A DNA stretch of 64,000 nt from Gerris lacustris (GCA_951217055.1 OX578280.1:48301882-48365881); one strand, 5' to 3'; positions 1 through 12,105 are shown, counted from the stretch's first letter. Notes: generated by a model not told the origin, from the letters alone. A program made the numbers and translations.

Positions 1-1479
1 ATTTATAATAACTTAAAAGGCAAAATTCCTTTTGCACTTTCCACAGACACTATTTGAAAGAAATCAATTAATTAGAAATAGGGCTGATTAACACATAATA
101 TATGACCAAACTAAAGGCAGCACTAACACAGTCAAATCCAGTCACACTTTAGCTACCAAATGTAAATTTGTATTTGAAGAAACAAAGATCATATTATGGA
201 GAGAGACTAAAACAAATTAAGGAAAATGAACAAAGATGAAAAATGATAGAAGTGCTCAACATCACAATCAAATCCTATAAAAAAAACAGTTAATATAAAA
301 ACAGATTCTCGCTCTTTTAACAATTAAAATGCCCGCTCTGGACAACAGTCAATGCCGTTCAGACTTGTTACGGTTGCCTTTATTATTAACGTATGTATTA
401 TTTTAACATCTTATCTCTTTTTCAATTGTTATTTTCAAATCCCTTTTAATCGTACTTAAAGTGGAATTTTAGTTTTAAAAAAATATATATATATTTCAAC
501 TTTATAAATTCCGTTGTAACAACAGGAATGCTAAGTTCGTTTTCGTACTTTTTACTGTTTTTGTTTTATTTATTTTTAAAAAGTTTCTTTGGATTGGATT
601 AGACGGCGGGACCCGATAGTTCCTATTTGTATTTATATATGACTTCACTTACTCAAAAGTGTAAAATTTAAGGTAAATTATCTTATCCATACATAATGTT
701 TCTTTCAATTTGTTTCTTTATAATAATATATTGTAGTTGACACTTATTTAATATACTTATGAGGAATACTAATAGTTTTAGGAAAGATTTGAATAAAACT
801 ATAGTAAGAGAACTTAATTCGTTATATTCAGTATTTTTTTTCTTTTATTAGTTTGGTAGAGTTTTTGTTGGGTAGTAAGGGTGTTGTTTATAATTAAAAT
901 TGTTAGACAATTACATTCATTATTGTGGCTATATTTCATCCCTCTCCAGGACATAATCATGCCTAAATATATACAATTAACAAAAGGCACAAAAAGAACT
1001 ACGGAAATTCTATTGTTTAGTTTTGTATTGTTAAAATGCTTTCACAAAACCCAGACCCCTAAGCCGTACCGTTTTTATTACTATGATTGGTCATTAATAA
1101 AGTAATATGAATAAACAATCTCTAATCACTTAATCTAACTGCTTTGTGAATGTAGTTAAACTTGTGTGAACGAGTTTAATCATTGACTTTTTCGCCAGTA
1201 GGAATTTTGTTTCTCATTTATTTCCCATTTCTCCGCTCTTTCGCATTCTCTTAATGCCTTGCCCTAGTGGGCCCGAAAGGAACAAGTTAGCACTGGGGTT
1301 CCGGCTTAACAAACAAAGCAATCAATCTTGCTAAAATCATATAATAAACACATCATATATATATTGATTATATATGGAAGTTTTGTTCGTCATGGTAATG
1401 TTTCCATCGATAAATCCTCTCTTTTACTGTTTTTTTTTGGATCGAAGTTCCTTATGGCACGTTCTGGAGCCCGGGAGTG
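1..1479. other. AT-rich stretch without a supported gene
   Basis: No credible coding frame or RNA gene is seen. A frame at 881-1105 is 74 codons of AT-rich, hydrophobic sequence with no recognisable motif and is probably chance. A short patch at about 1240-1320 has clearly higher GC and complexity than its surroundings, including the palindromic core GTGGGCCC and the string GGGGTTCCGG. It could be a regulatory or conserved non-coding segment or an old repeat fragment; nothing in it decides between these. Confidence 0.5.
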
Positions 1480-1700
1480 AATCCGAAAAAAACTACCAAA
1501 ATCACCGTCACGCAAAATCCGTCACGAAATCTACAGATGACGATAACTTGAGTAAAAGATCACCGAGTTAGATGAAATTAGGTACACATGTTCATTTTAC
1601 CAATGCCCAGGCTGAGTTCGTCGGAAAACGTTATCCGCCCAAGCTTTCACGCGCAACGCTCACGTAAACGTAAGCTTCAAAATACGGGAAAAAGTGTTAT
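1480..1700 (+). repeat. Family A dispersed repeat, partial copy
   Basis: This stretch matches the copy at 11512-12105 in the same order: GACGATAACTTGAGTAAA, GATGAAATT, GACATGTTCATTTTACCAATG (here ACATGTTCATTTTACC), then GAGTTCGTYGG, ACGTTATCCG and CGTAAACGTAAGCTTCAAA. The head motif and the GTCTGTCTG run are missing or scrambled, so it is a decayed internal fragment. The family recurs at least seven times in the window and has no visible coding capacity. It may be the non-coding part of a DNA transposon or Helitron-like element; the class is not determined. Confidence 0.75.
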
Positions 1701-4352
1701 TAAGGAAGCCTGTTACTTGACTTGTTTTGATTATTTTTGTTATAAATGTCAAAAATGTCACTTTCTTTTGTAAATAAATAAAATATAATCATGTAAAATT
1801 TCACCCTGATACAAGCAGAAGCTGTAGAGTAGGGAAGATATATATTTTTTAATATTTTAAATTAAATGGCCGGGTAGTTAGAAAACAGACCTATTTCTAT
1901 CCAAAGTCCTTTAAAAAACATACTCTTTCACTATAAACTCATCATGATCAACTTTTTTCTTATATTCAATATATATTTATAGTAAGACGCTTGCTTTAAT
2001 TATACAAATAATGATTTTCTTTTAATTTTGCCTAAACTCTGCTAGGTACAAACACTTCGTTACTTTTAATTTTGTTTCTTTTCTAACTCCGCCATGTATA
2101 AGTAGTTAGCAATGTATACGTACTTAGCAGTGCGATATTAAAATTTATATTTAATGAAAAATGTAAGGAACTTCGTTCCTACCAGGTGTCCCGCGACACC
2201 ACACGTATTTTTCTTCCTTGCTTTAATTCTATTGGGGTCTCTCTGTTTTATTCCTCTTATTTTTCTTTGATTCAATTGGTTTTTTTTTTGTTTTTTCCTA
2301 ATTAATAGCATTCTCCTCTTTCACCATCTTCATTACTCTACAAATTATTTTTCTTTAACACTATTACCCATTCACAAAAATACACCATCCCAGTTTTTTT
2401 TTCATGTTCTATTACTTAAGTTCTTGAAACCTCTCATCCATTCAATGTTGCCTTTCTCAAGTCTTCATACCCTGACATAGCATAATAATCACATTCTTAA
2501 CCATCGTCATAAATAAATAACTTTTCCCTCTTAGTGTATCTCGTATATAAACTGTAGCACTTCTATCACACTTTAAACAATGCCTACGCAGTCAAGCAAT
2601 TTAGTACTTTTAGTATGGCTGAAGTTTAATGCTTCCTCTTCCTCCACATTCGTCATCTCATCCATAAAATTATGCTAACTCTATCTCAACATTCATTTTT
2701 CCTCTTATTTAAGCTATTTCACACTACCATGGGTCAGATCCCTAAGGTGTTCTCATACGCCACCTACTTTCCTGAAACTTTTTCTTTATTTACACAAGAG
2801 CCAAACATTTTTTACGCATACTTGGATAAAGGAAGCTTTCCTTGTGTCTAAAAATATTATTTTTCCCGAGGGAGTTGGACAAAAAAGCTAAAAAAGAAAA
2901 GTAATTTTCTTTCATGAAAACACTGTTTTTCCGCCTAAAAATAAGACCATTCAGCTGTATTCATTTATAACTTTCTATGAAGCGAAAGAGGTAGACATAC
3001 GAAACAGAATACGATACTTTGATCATTTATTTTTTTCGTAATAATTTTTTCGAAAATATTTCCCATTGTCCAGAATAAAAATCCCATTCAATACGAGTTA
3101 AATTATAGAAAACAACAAGGAAAATAAAATCTTTTGTTTTTAAAACCCAACAAAAATAATCTTTTATTTAAAAATAGTATATATCTATTCATATTTTGAA
3201 TAAACTTTGTTGGATTTTATTTCTGAGTATTTCATAAAGATTAAATATAAAAAAAGAGAGAATCTTTTCGACATAACTCTAATTAATATTTGTTATTATA
3301 TCACCCCATTATTCTGCATTTTTTGGGGGGCAAAAATACCACGTGGAAAAGAATATCTTATTTACATTGAACTAAGCAAAAACCATTTTAAACTTTGGGG
3401 CACAATTAACATTTTTCTTCTCTTACCTCATTCTTCTCTTAGAGAAGAAAAATGATTGCAAGTAAAAAAGTACAGATGCAGAAAGATTAAACGATTCTAA
3501 ACAGCGCCATCCCCCCGGTTTAGGCACGGTTTAGTTTTGGTGTTGGCGAGATCCGTTGTATACAAGGATATGTTCTTTAATAGGTTTAAGATGATCTGTC
3601 TAGTTGGTTCTCATTTATATGAAGTAAATAATTTCGGAACTATTTTTTTTCACTAACATTATACATAACAATAATAATTATATTATCAACACTACATCTG
3701 ATTCAACAGAAAATTTAAAAACTTAGTATATAAAAGGTTCATTTATCTTGAAATTATTTATACGTGAATTTTACTCATTACTTCAATTTTTGAAAAAAAT
3801 AAGTGATATTCCCCTTTCTTTTCGTGGAGTCATTTGCATTAAGTTAGTTACATTAACAAAAACAAAGTCTAAGTTTGAATGTATAAATAATTTTCGTTTT
3901 AGTTAAATTATATTAGTGTAAGTAAGATTTTTACATACATCTGTTAAAATATGTTTTATTTGTAAAAATAAATCAGAAGAGTTTAGCGAAATATTCTAAA
4001 AAAAGGAAACGGTTCAATTTCACATTCGTATTTTGCTTTTTGAATAAATTTGAGTTAAAAAACCGACGATATACACACATAGATTGAAAACTGGTTATTG
4101 ATTTAAGCCAGGATTGGAAACATTTTGCAAATATTGAAGTTGTTTTAACTAAAATATGGGAATTAAGCGATTGTTCATTGTTGTGGGGAACTTATAGTTT
4201 ACAATCAATTTGGCTTCATTCTTTTCATCAACTGTTTTCTATATACTATGTACGATATCTTGTTCCATTTCCCGCTTATCAGTCATATCCCACAATAGTA
4301 GTTGGTTGAAACAACCTTTGGCCACTTGAGTTGTGGATAGGCATACATTTTG
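1701..4352. other. AT-rich stretch without a supported gene
   Basis: Only short random frames and T-rich tracts are visible (for example 2280-2410). Two small hairpins lie back to back at 2166-2200. The frame at 3207-3455 (82 codons) is AT-driven, with no signal peptide, domain or splice context. A slightly GC-richer patch occurs at about 3500-3560. No gene is called. Confidence 0.5.
2166..2200. repeat. Two adjacent short hairpins
   Basis: AGGAAC-TTC-GTTCCT is followed four bases later by GGTGTC-CCGC-GACACC. Both stems are perfect 6-bp stems, with loops of three and four bases. The pair stands out in T-rich surroundings and looks like the end of a degraded mobile element rather than a terminator. 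No second copy was noticed in the window. Confidence 0.6.
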
Positions 4353-4662
4353 TAGTGGATCTCAACCATTTTAGGCCCCCTTCACTCGGGCTTTATCTAT
4401 CGCACCCTTACCCCAAGCCGGAACAAATGTTCAAATTGAATATATTATAACTTTTTTACATTTAAACATAAAGAAATAAAGGTACATGCAACTCAGTGGA
4501 GCAAACAAATAAAAACAGAACGTAGAAACAAAAAATACAATATTTAACATAATTTTTTTCCCCTATATGCCCTTCGTCCCCTAAACGCATCTTGGCACAA
4601 TATCGCTCATTGGAATCCCGATTTGCCCTTGGGGGTGATTTCACCCACGTTGAGAACTATTG
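4353..4662. mobile_element. hAT-like MITE (about 310 bp)
   Basis: The left end TAGTGGATCTCAACC and the reverse complement of the right end, CAATAGTTCTCAACG, are imperfect TIRs. They resemble the CAGTGGTTCTCAACC ends of hAT/Charlie-type transposons. The interior is too short for a transposase, and the small minus-strand frame inside has no transposase motif, so this is a non-autonomous MITE. I could not find a clean 8-bp target duplication, which suggests an old insertion. The family assignment rests on known hAT end sequences. Confidence 0.65.
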
Positions 4663-4997
4663 CACTAGAGCATTTAAATGTAAGAACTCCTGATTTGGAT
4701 TTTAAACTTCAATTCAATAAAGGTAGTAAGTATGGCTTCCCTTAAAATGTATGTCGAACTATGCAAAGATATGTATGTATTTTTTTTTTATATATATACC
4801 TGCATCTGACCAGATCTTAGTATAGCCCTATATAAAAATATAAAGTTCTAAGAAACACCTGCCATCTTTGCATTGATAAAGTATATCGTTTATTCAAGTG
4901 CCTGTGGTCTAATTTACATTGTTAGAAATTAACCATAACTATTTACGTTAGATATAGGAGCGTCTATGGAGTTCATCTTAGAGGAATAACAAAAATC

Positions 4998-5289
4998 GTC
5001 TCTCCAAGTAAATTTAAACTGGTTTATTTAACAAAGCAGCTTTCAGCCTTCATAAGGCCAAGTTACATGGAAAAGTTAGAAAAAGATTATTGAGAGGTGA
5101 GCCTATACCATGTCGGAAATCGACATTAGTCTCATGTCGATCTCCGACATGGTATAGGCTCACCTCTCAATAATCTTTTTCTAACTTTTCCATGTAACTC
5201 TTTTCTTTTTCAATCGGCACTGATGATGGCCTTATGAAGGCTGAAAGCTGCTTTGTTAAATAAACCAGTTTAAATTTACGTGGAGAGAC
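4998..5289. mobile_element. Foldback element with PLE-like end
   Basis: The two arms are near-perfect inverted repeats of about 130 bp. Arms run from GTCTCTCC and AAATTTAAACTGGTTTATTT inward to a small loop near 5122-5135, where CCATGTCGGAAATCGACAT faces ATGTCGATCTCCGACATGG. The right arm carries about 27 bases (5200-5226) that are absent from the left arm, including the CTGATGA of a hammerhead-like core. The outer 90 bp on the right are related to the end of the repeat at 56610-56885. Penelope-like elements are known to carry hammerhead motifs and inverted terminal copies, so PLE origin is the favoured inference. It has no coding capacity. Confidence 0.75.
5220..5246 (+). ncRNA. Hammerhead-ribozyme-like motif
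   Basis: CTGATGA (5220-5226) is followed by a GCCTT/AAGGC stem with an ATG loop and then GAAA (5243-5246). This matches the CUGAUGA-stem II-GAAA layout of the hammerhead core. Two extra bases between CTGATGA and the stem depart from the consensus, and stems I and III are not clear. It may be a decayed ribozyme of PLE type rather than an active one. Confidence 0.45.
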
Positions 5290-5489
5290 TTTATTTACGT
5301 CTTGTGGTCAAATATTGGTAATATATTAACCATTAAATAAATAAATAAAAGTTCCAAATCCCAAATCTGAACATAAATGAACACTTTATATTATAATACC
5401 AATACTTGAGTATATACTTTTACGATAATAGTATCTCTATTTTAATTGGTGACGCCTGTGCAACTGAGGTCACATTCCTATTTTTTTTT

Positions 5490-6240
5490 TAGTTTTCCTC
5501 ACCTTCTCCGAAGGTATATAGGAAAAGTATTGTTTTCACCCAAAAATTCCGAAACCGAGATTTCAACGGAATTATCCGTTTTGAGTGTTTTTAACACAAT
5601 TTGATTGGTTTTTAGCTGGATGTGAGTCTGTCTATCTGTCTGTGCGTCTGTCTGTGTCACGCATAACTCCCACAGTTTTTAAGCTGGAGAGTTGAAACTT
5701 GGTACAAAAATCAGTCCTAACACGTAGTTGTGTAGCCCTGAAAATCAACATTTTCCGCCATCTTGAGTTTGCTTAAAATTTAAAAACAAATCGTAAAAAA
5801 TCGAAAAGTGGTCCGATAGAGTTGAAATTTGGCAAAAATGTACCTCTCTTTATGACAAACAAATCCATTCAATTCCATTTTGATATTGGCCGTCATTTTG
5901 AAGTTATCGATTTTTGAATTTTGAAACTTTGACGGTTAATAATGCCAAAAGTATAAATACGTTTTTGACATATAGCATATCATTGGAACCGGTAAAAAGT
6001 AAGGAACAAATATAAAAAAAAACCCAATGAAATTCCATTAATTAGTTTAAAAGTAATAAGCGAACATAATTATTAATTAGTGCGATACTTAAGTTTGTTT
6101 ACATCTGTCAAAATACCTAAATTCAAATAATTAAATAAATTATATAAAAATAATGTATATATATATTTTTTTTTTTTTTGAAAAATGATAATGGGCGGAG
6201 GAGGCCACTTTAGTGGCCTTCTAAGTGAGGAAAAGTTCCG
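5490..6240. mobile_element. TIR element, copy 1 of the family at 35242-35832
   Basis: The ends read AGTTTTCCTCACCTTC on the left and GTGAGGAAAAGTTCC on the right, which are inverted. Inside, long stretches match 35242-35832: AGGAAAAGTATTGTTTTCACCC near the left end, and GACGGTTAATAATRCC, TATAAATACGTTTTTGACAT, GGAACCGGTAAAAA, GAACATAATTATTAATTAG and TTTGTTTACATCTGTCAAA in the middle. This copy keeps a central segment (about 5690-5920) that copy 2 lacks, and has a GGCCACTTTAGTGGCC hairpin near the right end where copy 2 has a 5S-like segment. No transposase frame is present, so it is non-autonomous. Confidence 0.75.
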
Positions 6241-6744
6241 AGGTACCACGTACCCGATTTTCTATATTTAATCTTCATTATTAAATAATAATGAATACGT
6301 TTTTTTACGTAAAAAAAAAAATACGTTAATCCTCTTTTTATTATAGTTGACAGAAAGCAGATTAATTATAACTACAGTACTTAGTCTTAAGTTCTAGGAT
6401 TTTAAGTCCTGTGGAATACTCACTTTATAATGATTTGCCCGCTACTCTCAGATATACAAAGTGAATTTCTGATGCCGCCAGTTAATGAGCCTTGTTCATT
6501 ATCCTTTCGTTTTCCATTGCATTAAATATTTAACGAGCTCCATTTATCCTTCTTACTTACTGTAATTGGTAAGCATACTAACAAAATTACATTTTAAATT
6601 AAGTATCATCAGCTGAACTTATCAATTAAGATGATTAAATGGAAATAAAGCATAAATACTCCATAATAAACTATTATTTATTATTTTTAAGGTGACATGC
6701 CTTTAATATTATACAAAACGTTTGATGGACAATGTCCATTGAAT

Positions 6745-6891
6745 TGATTTTTATTTTTTAATTTAAATCAAATTATAATTATTATTAACTACGGGAAACA
6801 GACAGAGAAAAATAGACTCCAGCGCGGGGATTTGAACTACCGGCCTCTATATTTCCAGTATAGCGCTCTAACCAACTAAGCTACGCAGGAG
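6745..6891 (-). repeat. tRNA-derived SINE copy, tail on the left
   Basis: The minus strand begins with a tRNA-like head and runs into CTATTTTTCTCTGTCTGTTTCCCG followed by an (AATTAT)-rich tail. The same non-tRNA body recurs at 7140-7230, 37040-37150 and 38715-38780, marking a dispersed SINE-like family. Box A-like TAGCTTAGTTGG and box B-like GTTCAAATCC are present and would serve RNA polymerase III. This is the best preserved head in the window. Confidence 0.7.
6818..6890 (-). tRNA. tRNA-like head or tRNA pseudogene, GGA anticodon position
   Basis: The acceptor TCCTGCG/CGCTGGA pairs with one mismatch. The D arm is GCTT...GAGC, and the anticodon arm is CTATA-CTGGAAA-TATAG with a perfect 5-bp stem and GGA at positions 34-36. 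The T loop is TTCAAAT. The T stem (GGTAG/CCCCG) pairs badly, and the short variable loop does not suit a serine tRNA. It is therefore more likely the SINE head or a pseudogene than a working gene. Confidence 0.5.
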
Positions 6892-7060
6892 AATAAATTT
6901 CTCTGACGTTAATGATACCTTGACCCGAATTTAAAGCTTTCAATTTTTCCACAAGTCTGAGAAGTCAACATTAATGACAAAGAACTAGACCGAGAAATAA
7001 CGCTTATAATTATAAAGTACCCAATTAGTACCTGTACCTCGTACAATCAATTAGAAATTC

Positions 7061-7295
7061 ATATTTTACGATTTTGGTAGTATTCATACTACGGAACGAT
7101 TAAATTTAAATTTAAATCAAATTATAATTATTATTAACTACGGGAAACATATAGTTTCCCTCTTAGGTGGTTCAAATCCCCGCTCTGGAGTCTATTTTTC
7201 TCTGTCTGTTTCCCGTAGTTAATAATAATTATAATTTTATTTAAATTAAAATGTAATCGTTCCGTAGTATGAATACTACCAAAATCGTAAAATAT
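7061..7295. mobile_element. Foldback element built from the tRNA-SINE
   Basis: The arms begin ATATTTTACGATTTTGGTAG (left) and end with its reverse complement at 7276-7295. The inversion continues inward through the ACTACGGAACGATT block and the (AATTAT)n/CGGGAAAC block for about 80-100 bp. Only a short centre (about 7155-7199) is unpaired and it holds a remnant of the tRNA head, GGTTCAAATCCCCGCTC. The element lies about 170 bp from the SINE at 6745 and shares its body, so it looks like a palindromic derivative of that family. A similar arrangement is seen at 37040-37245. Confidence 0.7.
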
Positions 7296-9699
7296 TGATT
7301 TTTATTTATAAACGATATTTTGGAAGCAGTGTTTTAGGGCGTTAACAGGTTTTTCTAAACATTACAGTGATTAAAAGGAGTCTAACTTAATTGAATTTTA
7401 ACCGAAAAACAAGTTAATACTCTCTCTCTCTTAGAAATAGATTGGCCGAAATCCGATATTTCTTTAATTGAAATAATGTTTTAATTAAAAATTACGGAAT
7501 GATCAAAAGATTGGTGGATGTCTATCCCCTATGAACTTTAAGACACCCACAACTGTGCTGTGGTCACGGTGTTATTGATTCTTTACCCACCCTTACCACG
7601 TACTATAGTCATAGTCAACACATGTTAACTTATAGCAATAGGAAACGCGTCTTACGCTTAAGGACACTTTACACAATGTGATTATTATTATGACTCCACC
7701 TTATGATTTTGTCACAAGCTCATTTAAAACTGTCTACATGGTATGGTTTCCTATATGATTAGTCATACACAAAATCATATCATCATCAGTCATATCATAT
7801 TAGTCACAAGGAATAGGAACTATTGTTTATTGATTTTTTTGTGCCATTTATCAAAATATGGTAGGTTTTTTTAGGCTAATTTACAAAGTAAAGGTTATAC
7901 TTCACTTGTTTATTTTGTTTTCAAAGTTTTTTTTTTTGTTTCCTTTAAATAAAACAAAATCATATCACTCAAATAAAAAAGTGTAGACATAAAAGAAAAA
8001 AACAAAACAAGATTTTTCTGTATGATTTAGTCACACGGGAAGTCATTAGACAAAATAAGATATTTTAAAGTGGCCTCATCGACTTTATTTTATAATTGAA
8101 TTGTGAATAAACCTCGTAAGAGAAATTGGTCAGTTTACTGTTCGTTATGTAAATTAGTACTAACTTGTTATTTGGCCACTAGTTGCTGCCTCTAGCACTT
8201 CGCCTTTAGTCTTTGAGGGCCTGTCCTTCCTTCTCCTTCGAGAGGCAGTCACTCAGTTGACCTGCTATCAGTCAGACTTTTACTTTATTTGTTTTTTCTA
8301 CGGTTATCGAAATAAAGTTCGCATAGAACGTTATTTTGTTTCTACTCCTTATTAATTTTGTCACATAATACAATAACTTTTTGTCAAAACACCGAAATAG
8401 CTCATATTTAATTCTTTAATTGGTCATTATCAAATAATTAGCTAATCTAAACAGCGTTATCAAAAAACATTAGCTGTTGTCCTTTTTTGGTAATGGACGT
8501 TCTTTTCTTTTTCCTTTTTATTTATTTTGACTTGATTCTGAATAATATAACTAAAAGAAAATTAAAAATTCTGTAAATATAACTAATTTTGTGCAAAAAT
8601 TATTATAATTAATTTACAATAAGATTATTGTTTATACATGAAAGCTATTTTCATTTGATTATAAGATACAGTTAAAATTTAGTCTCATTTTCAAGTATAC
8701 AGTTTGAATAATTGACTTTAGTCTTCTAACTATCATATAAGAAAGTGAAGAGATGAAAACATTTTGTTAGAATCTTAACATGTGTTAAGTTGGATCTAAA
8801 ATCCATAGGATTATGTTTTGGCGGGTAGAGGGAGGAAAAGCTCCGTCTGTTCTCTAACTTGTCAGATGTGTGTTTTGATGTCGACTGAATGCGGAATAAG
8901 CTTCCAAATGTAGACTGCCTTAGAAATCCGAGGGAAACCGAATTACTGAAACAACGTTTTCTTGAAAATCCATCTATTATTGCAAATAAATTAACAAAAG
9001 AGACTAGATTTTATATCTAGAACTACTCATGTTTATAACCCTACATAATATGTTAAATATTTCTCACGCCTGTTTTATTGTGATATCTGTATAAAATTCT
9101 CATTTGCATTATACATAACAATGTGTTTAAGATGGCTTAGAATTTATCAGCAGATTTGGTAATAAATGGATCTATATTTATCTGTCTATGCCTATTCCTA
9201 TAGATTCTCAAAAAATGTAATATATATCGGTCCTTTAATTTAACTTTCCATTTATCGTAGTATGAGCTATCAATCTGTTTATTATTTTTTATTTCTTTTA
9301 TTTTATAGAGAAGCATAAAATGAAATAACTAGGCATCGCGTGGCTCTATCATTGAAGCGAGCGTATAGTAATAAATATGTATTGAATATTAAAAAAATAG
9401 ATAATCATGAATCATGATGAGTTTATAGATAATGGGTATAGAAGTAGTGCAGCGGCTATTAGTAAGGGAACCACCCCGCATTCTTACTATTCTTCTAACC
9501 ACACATCTCCATTTTAATTATTTTAAAATGTATCTCCTTGCTACAAACAAACTACTGCATGTATCAAATTGAAATTTTGCATGCCTGTTTAAATTGTGCA
9601 TTAGATGGTGTATATGAAGTTTTATTAAAATCGTTCAGTTAGAACGTAAGATATCGGTAAAAAGGTTGTTTTCTCTATTCTAAACGTTTAGGTCCGCTT
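7296..9699. other. AT-rich stretch without a supported gene
   Basis: No gene is seen. A patch at 8160-8290 and another at 8815-8950 are more complex than the background. The second has open frames on both strands, but neither has a start, splice context or motif I can defend. A plus-strand frame from 8886 reads like the decayed tail of a retroelement but is too weak to call. Confidence 0.5.
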
Positions 9700-10080
9700 T
9701 AATAGTTTTAGCGATCTTTATTAATTCATAGCGGCGTCGCTGTTGGTTTTACTAAAAAATGTTATTTGTAAAAAATGTTCGTCTCATCGAATAGATGATA
9801 ATAGAATCTTTTCCCGTCCTGAAATTCCAATTTAATTTTTGAACCTCTCGTTTACGCGAGCGTTGCGCGCGAACTCTTGGATGGATCACGCTGTCCAACG
9901 AACTTAGCCTGAGTATTAGTAAGAGGATCATGTATACCAAATTTCAACTAAATCGGTCAACTTTTACTCAAGTTATCGTCACATGCGTAAACGTTACTGA
10001 CAGACAGACAGACAGACAAAATGCATAGTTTGTTGAATGTAAGAATTATTGAAGCTTGCTTACGCTCGCTTCAATAATTT
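9700..10080 (-). repeat. Family A dispersed repeat, inverted copy
   Basis: Read on the minus strand it matches 11512-12105: a GACAGACAGACAGACAG run, GACGATAACTTGAGTAAA, GATTTAGTTGAAATTTGGT, then ACGAGCGTTCGCGTAAACGA-type sequence, and GTAAAACCAACAGCGAC with GCTATGAATTAATAAAGATCGC. At its right edge, AATTATTGAAGC and GCTTCAATAATT form an inverted pair around TTGCTTACGCTC (about 10040-10078). No coding capacity is evident. Confidence 0.75.
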
Positions 10081-11511
10081 AAAAAATTAAACCAATTAAT
10101 AAATTTGCATCCAAACGTTATAATGAGCTGAAAATTTTGGGTAACAGATTTATCATAATCCCCATTAAAAAAACGGGGAAAACCACCAATTTAGCTTCAA
10201 ACTATCGCCCTATTGTTTAATCATCATCAATTAAAAGTAGATTGGAATGGTGGATGCAAAATCACAAAAAGGGCCTTAGAATTAAGTCCTAAGATTCAAT
10301 GTCTAGGATCATCTGGGCCCCTAATAAATAAGGCATCACAAGCGCTTTGCCTTATATTTGTGTAAACATTTCTACTGATTGTTATTGTTTCATAAGAATC
10401 CACATAGTCAAAAATGTTCGTCTTTACATGTTTAAAAATATTTTTGAAATGTACTAGTTAAGAGTTAGTATTTTCTATTGTATTAAGCTGTGAACCTTTC
10501 TAGAAAATTATATAAGAATCACTGCAGTACTAAGAATGTAAGAAAAGAATAAAAATTTTAGGTGAGAATTTAATTATTGAGGTTTGTAAAAAATTAAGTT
10601 CTAATACTAATCAATTATTTTTTATACGAAGTGAATGCTGCGAATTTAACGAACTTTCGATTTTACCATGTTAGCTTTAATGTAGTATATTCTATCAGGT
10701 AGAGTATGGTTTAATTGCTTTTCATGATAAAATGTCAAAGAGTTCATCAATGTAATATTCATGTCAGTTATATTACTTTTGTTAGGATGTAAAACTTCAA
10801 AAGATAAAAGGGACTGAATTTGTAAAGTTTTAAATGATAGATGCAGGTCGAAAACTACAGGCCACAACTAATTATGCGCAGTTCATGCCGCTTATTTATT
10901 ACCGGTATATTAACTTTGCTAAAACGCTCGTTATCTCCTTCGGGCTACAAATTTATTTAAACAAGACCGTTAATATTCAGCGAAATGTAAATATAGACCG
11001 TTGAACCTGTAACATCCCCATCTTATTACTATGAATGAATTCAAAAAGGGAATAACTTTTAATTTTCTACCCCGTCAGAATTGCGCGCTCTGAGATATAG
11101 GGTTTAAATAACATGTTGAATATGCTAAGTGTCTCTGCCAACTCGCCAAGATCCCAGGTGCCACCTCCCATATAAATTGACTCAATTGAAATTCTGAATT
11201 CAGATGGTGGCCAACTTCCTTTTTTTCTATGCGGAATTTTCTCACGTGCTTAGAATATTTTTATAACTAGGTGTAACCCACTCTTGTATCTAGGGCAACT
11301 CTTTCGAAGAGCTTTCTCACTTAAAGTGAAAAAAAAAAAAAAAAAAAAAAAAATCTGTAGAATTTGGCCTGCTTAAGACTTCTAAGAGCAGCAACAATGA
11401 ATAATATAATTTTTCACTTCTCTTTTCAAAGCTTTATCATAATATCTAAAAATAATATATACATTTTCACAATATTCCTAAAAATTCATTTCTATAATAT
11501 TTCTGTTAAAT
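10081..11511. other. AT-rich stretch without a supported gene
   Basis: It holds a 25-base A run at 11329-11353 and short random frames. A 73-codon minus-strand frame at 10646-10867 has no recognisable motif. The poly-A run lies about 160 bp before a family A copy and could be the tail of an old retroposed copy, but no source is visible. Confidence 0.5.
11329..11353 (+). repeat. Poly-A run
   Basis: About 25 consecutive A residues follow CACTTAAAGTG. It may be a simple-sequence tract or the tail of a retroposed sequence; no element can be delimited upstream. Confidence 0.85.
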
Positions 11512-12105
11512 TTTGCTTCCGAGCTTACCGAAGGTAACGGAAGCATTGTGTTCACTTTTGAAAACGAAAAACTTTTATGCCTCCGATTTTAAAAATTCCA
11601 AGACAGAAATCCGTTTCAGTCATCAGGGAACATTTTTAGTCTCGTGTCTGTCTGTCTGTCTGTCTGTCGGTCTGTGTGTCCGCGAATTATGAAACGTGCG
11701 ACGATAACTTGAGTAAATGTCGACCGATTTTGATGAAATTTGGTAGACATGTTCATTTTACCAATGCCCAGGACGAGTTCGTTGGACAACGTTATCCGTC
11801 CAAGCGTTCACGAGCAACTCTTGCGTAAACCTGAACTTCAAATTTAAAATTGGAATTTTAGGTCGGGGAAAAAATCTTACTCCATCTATTCAATGAGACA
11901 AACATTTTTTTCAAATACAATTTTTTAGTAAAACCAACAGCGACACCGCTATGAAGTGTTAAAGATCGCTAAAACTATTAATAGTTTTTACCCAATAAAC
12001 AATATAACAATAATTTTAATGTTAATTTAACAATTAAGTACATGATAGGATGCGAGGAAGCTATGTGCCACAATAATTGGCAGTCTATTTATTTTTTTCT
12101 TAAAA
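11512..12105 (+). repeat. Family A dispersed repeat, most complete copy
   Basis: It starts with TTGCTTCCGAGCTTACCG, an imperfect palindrome with GGTAACGGAAGC. It continues through TCCAAGACAGAAATCCG, a (GTCT)n run at 11645-11668, GACGATAACTTGAGTAAATG, the GATTTTGATGAAATTTGGT block and GTAAAACCAACAGCGACACC. The tail is AGGATGCGAGGAAGCTATG followed by CAATAATTGGCAG. Seven related copies in the window share parts of this order. Similar non-coding repeats with GATTTTGATGAAATTTGG blocks are common in arthropod genomes. I see no transposase or reverse transcriptase frame. Confidence 0.8.

Noticed and set aside
6818..6890. Functional tRNA-Ser(GGA) gene
   Set aside because: The T stem does not pair, the long variable arm of serine tRNA is missing, and the sequence continues into a repeated SINE body.
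8815..9020. Retroelement-like tail frame (MRNKLPNV...)
   Set aside because: Similarity is to general composition only; a stop lies directly upstream and no conserved reverse transcriptase motif is present.
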